From contig JAUIIF010000327.1 in assembly GCA_030431945.1 (NCBI GenBank), positions 1 to 5,654 of the forward strand: a stretch of 5,654 nt of DNA, written 5' to 3'. The notes under the pieces are model-generated. The model did not search any database. It had not been told where the DNA came from and saw only the letters and a list, made by a program, of their open reading frames with translations. Each line of letters starts with the position of its first letter. Within the stretch, counting starts at the first letter, position 1. The translations under genes were made by a program, and so were the position numbers. The stretch is from Bacteroidia bacterium (GTDB lineage: Bacteria; Bacteroidota; Bacteroidia; Chitinophagales; Saprospiraceae). This document shows, piece after piece, positions 1-5,046 of this stretch.

Positions 1-2
1 GG

Positions 3-449
3 GTTAATTTTGACGACTTTGGCAGTTCGGACCACTATTACAAAGGAGCCTGGGTACTGCACACACTGCGGAACATGCTGAATTCCGATCCGGTTTTCTT
101 TGGCCTGCTGCGTGATTTTTATCAGCAGCACCAACGCAGTATCGTCAGTACCGAGGAGGTGATAGCGTATTTCTCCGGTTACACGGAAAAAGACCTGCGT
201 CCCTTCTTCACGCAATACCTGCAACATCCGGATATTCCCGTACTGGAGGTACGGCAGGATGGTCAGCAAGTGATGTACCGCTGGCGAACGCAAGTCGACC
301 AATTCAATTACCCCGTCACCGTATTCATTGGTGAGGAACCAGTACGGCTGGACGCAACGAAGCAGTGGCAATCTATGGGCCAAGGCTCCACGAAGGCTAT
401 TAAAGTGGACGAGGCCCGGTTTCTCGTAAGCCTGGAAGTGGTGGAATAA
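3..449 (+). CDS. M1-family metallopeptidase, C-terminal fragment (5' end outside window)
   Basis: The open frame runs in from the left edge (first full codon at position 3) and gives 148 residues to a TAA stop. The internal ATG at 75 is not the real start, because the conserved part lies before it. Fragment residues 12-23 read YYKGAWVLHTLR, which matches the Y-x-K-G-(A) block of M1 aminopeptidases. The Tyr of that block (fragment residue 12, codon 36-38) corresponds to the transition-state-stabilising Tyr that follows HEXXH-(18)-E. The zinc ligands themselves would lie upstream, outside the window. After it come the helical segment and a 'DLRPFFTQYL..PDIPVLEV' stretch (about residues 70-92), typical of M1 proteins that end in a small beta domain. 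The likely role is zinc-dependent removal of N-terminal residues from peptides, probably in the periplasm or on the surface as in related Bacteroidota proteins. Substrate and signal peptide cannot be judged from this fragment. Confidence 0.85.
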   Translation, partial: VNFDDFGSSDHYYKGAWVLHTLRNMLNSDPVFFGLLRDFYQQHQRSIVSTEEVIAYFSGYTEKDLRPFFTQYLQHPDIPVLEVRQDGQQVMYRWRTQVDQFNYPVTVFIGEEPVRLDATKQWQSMGQGSTKAIKVDEARFLVSLEVVE

Positions 450-481
450 GGTTACTGGTTTATTGGAAGGTAATGTGGAAG

Positions 482-597
482 TTCACTGCTAGACAAATAC
501 TCCCTCTCGGCGGACGACCGCGGAGCAGCCCGGAACGGCATCAGGCCGCTACGCGTCCGCTTCGGCCGACGAGCGCTCGCATTTGCCTAGCAGTGAA
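482..597. repeat. 116-bp GC-rich imperfect palindrome
   Basis: The outer arms at 482-498 and 581-597 are inverted copies of 17 bp with one mismatch (TTCACTGCTAGACAAAT against the complement of ATTTGCCTAGCAGTGAA). Inside them, 507-530 and 544-569 are again inverted copies with a few mismatches and a two-base indel, and both pairs are centred near 538-540. The whole could fold as one long hairpin or cruciform. The interior (499-580) is much richer in G+C than the flanks. It starts 32 bp after the stop of the M1 peptidase gene, and its right arm supplies the in-frame stop just before the next ORF. It could act as a transcription or mRNA 3'-end structure, or be a dispersed intergenic repeat. No T-run follows, so it is not a textbook intrinsic terminator. 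Confidence 0.75.
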
Positions 598-626
598 AAT
601 GTGAAATAAAAAATAATCCAACTAAA

Positions 627-1097
627 TTGAAATCATTTAAAGTTAATCCAATTGGTGCATCGATTAACACCGAAATTAAAAAGGAATTTTGGTTTAAAAT
701 ACATATTACGACTGGTCCTGCATTTCATACCGAGTTTAAATTTACAATAAAAAGCAATCCATCATCAGATGAATTTAAAAGAATTACTTTTAAAGTAAAA
801 AGAAACATCAAATCAGCTCTTAGAAACAACTCAACAAAAACAGTTGAACGGCACTTTGATGAATTAGTGAAATCGCCATTTGAAAAAGGTATTCAAAGGT
901 TTATTGAACATTTAAATAGAAGCAGAATAAATATTTCGACTGATTTACGAATTGAGATTTTCGAATATGTTTTTCATGCTATAGACAGCAAGCCAATTGC
1001 TAACGAATTAGGAGTTGAAATAGCATTAAAAAGTGTTTTTGGAGATCAATTAAATTTTGATAAAGATAAAAGGATACAAATGGAGGAAATTTACTGA
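627..1097 (+). CDS. A+T-rich orphan ORF, hypothetical protein of 156 aa
   Basis: I do not recognise this protein. The frame opens at a TTG (627). The only upstream in-frame codons before a TGA at 594-596 offer no ATG, GTG or TTG, so TTG is the only usual start. No Shine-Dalgarno is visible, but the leader (601-626) is A-rich, as is common in Bacteroidota. The product is Lys/Arg-rich and appears soluble, with no signal peptide or membrane segment. Residues 1-60 look like alternating beta strands (for example FWFKIHITTG and RITFKVKR) and residues 65-140 look helical (for example HFDELVKSPFEKGIQRFIEHL). Sampled 60-base blocks are roughly 22-37% G+C, against well over half in neighbouring genes, and Lys is mostly AAA. 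This points to recent acquisition. It sits between two palindromic elements (482-597 and 1120-1155). Coding status is likely because the frame is long for such A+T-rich DNA, where stops are frequent, but expression is unproven. Confidence 0.65.
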   Translation: MKSFKVNPIGASINTEIKKEFWFKIHITTGPAFHTEFKFTIKSNPSSDEFKRITFKVKRNIKSALRNNSTKTVERHFDELVKSPFEKGIQRFIEHLNRSRINISTDLRIEIFEYVFHAIDSKPIANELGVEIALKSVFGDQLNFDKDKRIQMEEIY

Positions 1098-1119
1098 AAA
1101 AGATCACCAACAACACCCG

Positions 1120-1155
1120 CTATACCTAAGCCGGAGTGATTTGGCTTAGGTATAG
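1120..1155. repeat. Perfect 13-bp-stem hairpin, solo copy of the CTATACC repeat family
   Basis: CTATACCTAAGCC (1120-1132) is followed after a 10-base loop (1133-1142) by its exact complement (1143-1155). It begins 22 bp after the stop of the A+T-rich ORF. The left 26 bases match the core of the elements at 1815 (21/26) and 3153 (20/26). The hairpin could end or protect the upstream transcript, but TCACCA rather than a T-run follows, so a standard Rho-independent terminator is doubtful. Confidence 0.8.
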
Positions 1156-1465
1156 TCACCAGACTTGACATGCGCTTCGGTAGTCTAGCAAAATGTTGGC
1201 AGTTACACTTTCGGGGTCTACCGAGGAGTGTAGGACAATTTAGACGTTTAATAAGAGGGTGCAAGTTCATCTTGCTATGAAACGGGGATTTCCGATCTTT
1301 AGGAAAACCTGATTTTCAAGACTAACTATGGATTCCGCATTACAGACTTGACAGATAATACCACACCAAGCCTCCTTCGAAAACGTTACTTAATTAGCAA
1401 TTTATACTTGAATGGAGGCATTTTGGGTTTCTGCCCTTTAAAGTCCTCCCCCTAAATACTACCCC
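1156..1465. other. Gene-free stretch, no convincing coding content
   Basis: I see no ORF with codon use or motifs like the neighbours in this stretch. It holds a small two-part hairpin at 1205-1231 (ACACT/AGTGT outer, TCGG/CCGA inner) and a short GCAAG/CTTGC hairpin at 1261-1275. An imperfect GGAGG/CCTCC-bounded hairpin lies at 1414-1449, just ahead of the next gene. It may contain a leader or promoter for the gene at 1466, an unrecognised small RNA, or decayed sequence next to the A+T-rich insert. Confidence 0.4.
1403..1410 (+). promoter_or_regulatory. Possible Bacteroidota -7 element upstream of the PLDc_N gene
   Basis: TATACTTG differs by one base from the TAnnTTTG element used by the Bacteroidota primary sigma factor. 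It lies 55 bp upstream of the ATG at 1466. A clear -33 TTG at the expected spacing is not seen, so this is a weak candidate. The transcript it would start contains the imperfect hairpin at 1414-1449. Confidence 0.25.
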
Positions 1466-1783
1466 ATGCTGCTCTTCAACTTTTTGGGCCCGGAAATGCT
1501 CTTTATTTTTTTTGCCCTTTTAGGTATTGCCTCCCTGGTGCTCTCTATCTGGGCGGCCGTTGAGATTGCCACTAAACCCTTCAAGCGCGAAAAGGACAGG
1601 GTAATCTGGTTGATGATCGTCTTGTTGTTTGGTTTAATCGGACCGATCATTTACCTCACCAAGCGCAAGGAGTTGCTGGCGGACCCGGAAACACCGCCGC
1701 GGGAATACCTTCCCCCGCTGGAAAACAGGAGTCCGGAGCGACTTTATGATGAGCGGACCGGCGATACCGATCAGTACGTGTAA
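1466..1783 (+). CDS. Small PLDc_N-domain membrane protein (105 aa)
   Basis: The protein has two hydrophobic segments, about residues 8-33 (LGPEMLFIFFALLGIASLVLSIW...) and 48-64 (IWLMIVLLFGLIGPIIY). A charged loop between them contains KPFKREKDR. A basic stop-transfer (TKRKE) follows, then a polar, Pro/Glu-rich cytoplasmic-looking tail to residue 105. The pattern W-(A)...K..(R)VIWL..VLLFGLIGPIIYL matches the PLDc_N domain (Pfam PF13396), seen at the N-terminus of cardiolipin-synthase-type enzymes and as stand-alone small proteins. No HKD catalytic motif is present, so it is not itself a phospholipase or synthase and its role is unknown. I kept the ATG at 1466; the ATG ten codons in (1496) would remove part of the hydrophobic lead-in. 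No clear Shine-Dalgarno is visible. The glycosyltransferase gene follows 72 bp later on the same strand. Confidence 0.8.
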   Translation: MLLFNFLGPEMLFIFFALLGIASLVLSIWAAVEIATKPFKREKDRVIWLMIVLLFGLIGPIIYLTKRKELLADPETPPREYLPPLENRSPERLYDERTGDTDQYV

Positions 1784-1814
1784 CTTCCCGGAAGCATTTG
1801 CCTGATTTACTTTA

Positions 1815-1843
1815 CTATACCTAAGTCAAAGTGGTTTGGGTAT
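1815..1843 (+). repeat. CTATACC-family repeat, short hairpin copy with G-U pairs
   Basis: The sequence from 1815 matches the left arm of the 3153 element at 22 of 26 bases and the 1120 hairpin at 21 of 26. Bases 1817-1825 can pair with 1835-1843 as a 9-bp stem that includes two G-U pairs, with a 9-base loop at 1826-1834. It starts 31 bp after the stop of the PLDc_N gene and ends 12 bp before the GTG start of the glycosyltransferase gene. It could therefore affect 3'-end formation of one gene or translation initiation of the next. Confidence 0.65.
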
Positions 1844-1855
1844 TAACAAAAAGCT

Positions 1856-3124
1856 GTGAAATTTCTTCTCCTTTCGATTGGTACCCGTGGAGACATGGAG
1901 CCTTTCCTGGCCGTTGGCGACCTGCTGGCAAAGGCCGGCCACGAAGTGGTATGCGTCATGCCGGCACAGTTTCGCGACTTAGTGGCGGAGGCCGGGCTTG
2001 GATTTGCGCCGCTGGACCGGCGCTTTCTGGAGCTTATCGAAGGGGCTTCCGGCAAAGCCATCATGGGGCAAAAGGGTTCTGGTCTGCGGAGAATCGGACA
2101 GTTGGCGCAGCTGGCCCGGGAATCCCTGGGCATCCAGAGAAAGATTGTAGTGGAGCAACGGAATTACGTCGTCCAGCACCAACCGGACCGGATCCTTTAC
2201 CACCCGAAGTGCATTTTTGGCCGGGCATGGGGCATGGCCAACCCCGGTAAAGCGACCGGTATCAGTCCGATCCCCAACTGGCTGCACCCTGTACGGGAAT
2301 ACCCCCACATTGCTTTTAGCACGAACTTTGGCCGCCGGGGCAATCTCTTTTCCTACCGCCTGGTAAACTTTTTTACGGCATTGATGTCGGCCAATTATAA
2401 TAAGCCATTTGCGGCTGACTTCCCCGCGCTAAAGATCAATTACAGCTCTATCGCCAGGTACATGCGCGAGCAGGAGCGGATGCTGTACCTAGTTTCCACT
2501 ACCCTATTCCCCCGGCCGGCCTACTGGCCGGCGCAGGCCCGGGTCATGGGGTACTTTGAGCGACCTAAAACGCGAACCTGGTCGCCCCCGGTTGAGCTGC
2601 TCGCCTTTCTGGAACGGTACCGGAGCCAGCCGATCACGTTCATCACCTTCGGGAGCATGGTCAATGCTGACCCGGAAAAAACCACGGACAGCATCCTGGC
2701 GGCCCTGAAGGAAAAACAAGTCCCGGCCATTCTGAATACGGCTTCCGGCGGACTGGTAGTGCGGCCGGACGCCCCCGACCACGTTTTCTTTATTGACAAA
2801 CTGCCCTACGAGTGGATCTTCCCGCAGGTCCATAGTGTCGTTCACCACGGTGGCTCCGGCACTACGCATACGGCCCTGAAGCATGGTTGTGCCAGCCTCA
2901 TTATCCCGCACATTATTGACCAGTTCTTCTGGAACAAGCGGGTAGCCGATCTCGGTGCCGGGCCACTGGGCGTAAAAGTCAAGCACCTGCGAAAAGACAA
3001 TTTCGGTGCCTTGCTAACTGAATTACGGCAGAACAGCCGCTACCGGCAACGGGCCGAAGCACTGGGTGCGGCCATGACGGCCGAGGCTAATGTCGCAGAA
3101 CTGCTGCAGGCATTGGCCGAGTAG
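1856..3124 (+). CDS. GT1-family (MGT/UGT-like) glycosyltransferase
   Basis: This 422-aa protein has the GT-B fold layout of CAZy family GT1. The N-terminal Rossmann half begins KFLLLSIGTRGDMEPFLAV. Its GTRGD (9-13) matches the loop of sterol and vancomycin-type glycosyltransferases, where the Asp (here D13) is the proposed acceptor base. The C-terminal half carries FGS at 265-267, a strand/turn FIDKLPYEWIFPQV (312-325), the nucleotide-sugar motif HHGGSGTTHTAL (330-341) and PHIIDQFFWNKRVADLGAGP (351-370), with D355-Q356 as the expected sugar contacts. It should transfer a sugar from a nucleotide donor to a lipid, sterol-like or other small hydrophobic acceptor in the cytoplasm. The acceptor cannot be read from sequence. 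Length is normal and nothing appears missing. The start is GTG (1856), chosen because it sits immediately before the canonical first strand; no strong ribosome site is visible. The PLDc_N gene lies upstream on the same strand and may be cotranscribed, but the repeat at 1815-1843 separates them. Confidence 0.9.
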   Translation: MKFLLLSIGTRGDMEPFLAVGDLLAKAGHEVVCVMPAQFRDLVAEAGLGFAPLDRRFLELIEGASGKAIMGQKGSGLRRIGQLAQLARESLGIQRKIVVEQRNYVVQHQPDRILYHPKCIFGRAWGMANPGKATGISPIPNWLHPVREYPHIAFSTNFGRRGNLFSYRLVNFFTALMSANYNKPFAADFPALKINYSSIARYMREQERMLYLVSTTLFPRPAYWPAQARVMGYFERPKTRTWSPPVELLAFLERYRSQPITFITFGSMVNADPEKTTDSILAALKEKQVPAILNTASGGLVVRPDAPDHVFFIDKLPYEWIFPQVHSVVHHGGSGTTHTALKHGCASLIIPHIIDQFFWNKRVADLGAGPLGVKVKHLRKDNFGALLTELRQNSRYRQRAEALGAAMTAEANVAELLQALAE

Positions 3125-3152
3125 GATAATGCGGTAATACTTCAGGACCGCG

Positions 3153-3317
3153 CTATACCCGAGACGAAGTGGTTTGGGACTTTCTAGCCGTCTCTTTTGT
3201 TCACTGGCGGCGTTGAAAATACTCGTCGGGGCTTAGGCCCCGCCTGCGTTTTTCGCCTAGCCAGCAAACAAAATAGCCAGACCATAATTGTCCCAAACCA
3301 CTTCGTCTCGGGTATAG
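3153..3317. repeat. 165-bp palindromic element with perfect 28-bp terminal inverted repeats
   Basis: Bases 3153-3180 and 3290-3317 are exact reverse complements over 28 bp (CTATACCCGAGACG...GGTTTGGGAC). Two more nested pairs share the same centre near 3235: 3195-3208 with 3260-3273 (12 of 14), and CGGGGC (3227-3232) with GCCCCG (3237-3242) around a TTAG loop. The element fills most of the gap between two convergent genes, starting 28 bp after the glycosyltransferase stop and ending 10 bp from the stop of the - strand gene. It has no coding content. It may be a MITE-like non-autonomous element, a dispersed REP/BIME-type repeat, or a bidirectional transcript-end hairpin. No target-site duplication beyond the TA repeats inside the ends is evident. 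Confidence 0.85.
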
Positions 3318-3327
3318 GTGTAATCTT

Positions 3328-4947
3328 CTACTCCCCGACGATCAGTTTACGCGTCACCCGGCCCGAGGGAGTAACCAACGTAATCAGGTAGGCGCCGCCC
3401 CGCACCAGGCCCGGGGCGGCTACCTCGATACGGTGCTCCCCTGCGGGGAGCTTGCCAAGAGGCTTGTGCTGGAGTAAACTGCCCAGCGCGTCAAATACCA
3501 ACAGTTTAACCTCCTCCTGCTGACGCAGGCTAAAGGAAACGTTGAGTGATCCATCGCTGGGGTTCGGATACAGGACCAAGCCAAGTGAATTCTCCACGGG
3601 GACAGGTTCACTGCTCGCTGTAGAGCGGCTTTTTTTAATGGACACCTTAAAAATCAGGTTACTCGCATTACTCTGCGTTCCGTCGTTTTCAAAGAATATG
3701 TTGGGGCCACTACTGCTGATGCCGCCGAAGATGTATCCCACCAGGGTAGTATCCGTCGTCAGGCTGTCCAATTTCAGTACACCGTTGGCGTACTGTGGGA
3801 GGTTCTGACCTGGAATAAATTCGGCTCCGGCCCCGAGCAGGGTCGGCATTACTACCGGCAATTTATACTCCGTCATGCGGCCATCGGCATCCCTCACTAC
3901 CCTGGCCACCGTATTTACGAACGGTACGTTATCATCCTGTACCAAGCCTTCTGCACCTGCATAAAACTGAGCGATTCCGCCAAAGAAAACCGTGTGCATT
4001 TTATTTTCCGCAGCAGCGTAGAGGGGAAGGGTGGGACAATGGTAATGATTGTAATATTGCTGGAAGGTGCTATCCGGATGGAAACCCGCAGCATCAACGT
4101 TCACCGGATGCAGAAAGGGGAGGTCAACGTCTTTTTGAAAAACGCCCGCGAACATAGTGATGCCCTCCTCACCATTTGGCAGTATTTGCGGTTCCGCATT
4201 GTAATCTCTCCGGTGCAGGTTATCGCTGTCAACGTAGGAGGCTTCATGCTCCACGGCGATCGTTTCCCCATTGTCCACGAGCTGGAACCGCCGGATTGAA
4301 TTGGTATACTCCTGGAGGAAACCGGGGCCATGATCCGGGCCCATCGGGTTGTAGCGGCCAATAAATTTTTGCCCGCCCAGCAGGTGGTAAACGTCTCCGA
4401 TTTTTTTCAGCTGGCCGCCCGTCACCTGAAAAGCAGGGTCCGTAAGCTGCCGGAAATGATCCGTGAAAGCTTCTCCATTTATGACGGCGGCGATTACGGC
4501 CGGAACATTAATCGCGGTGAGTAGATCGTAAGTAGTGTGGTCTCCCGCGGTTGCACTGTACCCGTAACCGCCAAGACAGTAGAGGTAATCCCCCTCCTGG
4601 TAAAACTCCATATTGGTTGCACTTAGTTGCTCCTGCAGGGATTGCGGTAAGGAAGACAGGGGGGCAGACCAGCGTTGTTGTGCTACGGGATCAACGACAA
4701 TTAATTGGTTGTTATGGCCCGCAAGGTCAAAAGAAGCCCAGGGCTGACGCCGGTGGAGCCCGTCTAACCGACCGCCGACCAACAACCACTTTCCAGCGTG
4801 CTGGCCAAAGGCGTACGACTGGAGTCCCCCTACACCAGGAATGACTAACGGCTCCAGGATAATAGCAAAGGGGTCGTCCTGGGCATGACCGCCAACGGAC
4901 CAAAGAATACTCACCAGGAATAATGAATAACGGAAGATTTTACGCAT
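3328..4947 (-). CDS. Secreted Kelch-like protein with type IX secretion C-terminal sorting domain
   Basis: Numbering is from the ATG at 4947, giving 539 aa. A TTG seven codons further upstream (4968) would add MPKPVFV, but the ATG begins a standard signal peptide: basic MRKIFRYS, hydrophobic LFLVSILW, and a likely cleavage after AQ at 22-23. The middle has scattered beta-propeller-like strands ending in di-glycine: WLLVGGR (54-60), YLYCLGGYGY (121-130), VYHLLGGQKF (186-195), HTVFFGG (318-324) and GYIFGGISSSG (404-414). These resemble Kelch or galactose-oxidase-type blades. After a Ser/Pro linker, about residues 455-539 form a Por/type IX sorting domain: LVLYPNPSDGSLNVSFSL at 457-474, then KLLVFDALGSLL, and a final GAYLITL...GRVTRKLIVGE. 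It is therefore expected to cross the outer membrane by the type IX system and to be anchored or released at the surface. Ligand or enzymatic role is unknown. It converges with the glycosyltransferase gene and is divergent from the gene at 5047. Confidence 0.85.
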   Translation of the reverse strand: MRKIFRYSLFLVSILWSVGGHAQDDPFAIILEPLVIPGVGGLQSYAFGQHAGKWLLVGGRLDGLHRRQPWASFDLAGHNNQLIVVDPVAQQRWSAPLSSLPQSLQEQLSATNMEFYQEGDYLYCLGGYGYSATAGDHTTYDLLTAINVPAVIAAVINGEAFTDHFRQLTDPAFQVTGGQLKKIGDVYHLLGGQKFIGRYNPMGPDHGPGFLQEYTNSIRRFQLVDNGETIAVEHEASYVDSDNLHRRDYNAEPQILPNGEEGITMFAGVFQKDVDLPFLHPVNVDAAGFHPDSTFQQYYNHYHCPTLPLYAAAENKMHTVFFGGIAQFYAGAEGLVQDDNVPFVNTVARVVRDADGRMTEYKLPVVMPTLLGAGAEFIPGQNLPQYANGVLKLDSLTTDTTLVGYIFGGISSSGPNIFFENDGTQSNASNLIFKVSIKKSRSTASSEPVPVENSLGLVLYPNPSDGSLNVSFSLRQQEEVKLLVFDALGSLLQHKPLGKLPAGEHRIEVAAPGLVRGGAYLITLVTPSGRVTRKLIVGE

Positions 4948-4965
4948 AACAAAAACGGGTTTGGG

Positions 4966-4973
4966 CAAAAGTA
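4966..4973 (-). promoter_or_regulatory. Candidate Bacteroidota -7 promoter element for the Kelch-like gene
   Basis: Read on the - strand this is TACTTTTG, an exact match to TAnnTTTG. Transcription would begin near 4960 and leave a leader of about a dozen bases before the ATG at 4947. A clear -33 TTG is not seen at the usual spacing, so activation by a bound regulator is plausible. The dyad at 4994-5011 would be centred about 42 bp upstream of that start. Confidence 0.45.
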
Positions 4974-4993
4974 GCCTGGGCCGGGAGCCGATT

Positions 4994-5011
4994 CTGTGAT
5001 CTATATTACAG
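4994..5011. promoter_or_regulatory. Crp/Fnr-like operator dyad in divergent intergenic region
   Basis: CTGTGATCTATATTACAG has seven of nine symmetric base pairs and reads TGTGA-N6-TTACA, one base from the classical Crp half-site arrangement TGTGA-N6-TCACA. It lies in the 99-bp gap between two divergent secreted-protein genes, centred 44 bp before the ATG at 5047 and 56 bp before the ATG at 4947. Binding by a Crp/Fnr-family regulator is an inference from the motif alone. Confidence 0.4.
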
Positions 5012-5046
5012 ACGGTTGCGTTTAAAGACCCTGAAACCCTGTTCCT

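Noticed and set aside
1160..1353. Direct repeat CAGACTTGACA at 1160-1170 and 1343-1353, each containing TTGACA, the second followed by GATAATACC.
   Set aside because: An 11-bp repeat is expected by chance in a window this size. The sigma70-type TTGACA/TATAAT pattern is not the usual Bacteroidota promoter form, and the spacing to a -10 is wrong.
1831..2250. 139-codon + strand open frame overlapping the glycosyltransferase start.
   Set aside because: It lies inside the well-supported glycosyltransferase gene in another frame; the composition (Gly/Arg/Pro-rich) is typical of a shadow of a G+C-rich gene.
2504..2986. 160-codon - strand open frame opposite the glycosyltransferase.
   Set aside because: Antisense shadow with no motif. 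The sense strand encodes the conserved HHGGSGTT and DQ motifs.
1120..3317. Repeated units as a possible CRISPR array.
   Set aside because: Only three loci, hundreds to more than a thousand bases apart, with genes between them and no regular spacers.
3197..3391. Short + strand open frame across the 165-bp palindrome and the end of the Kelch-like gene.
   Set aside because: It is made mostly of the palindrome and the antisense of a real gene, and has no plausible protein features.
4948..4968. TTG start at 4968 adding seven residues to the Kelch-like protein.
   Set aside because: The ATG at 4947 starts a standard signal peptide. The TTG overlaps the candidate -7 element, so it is unlikely to be in the transcript.
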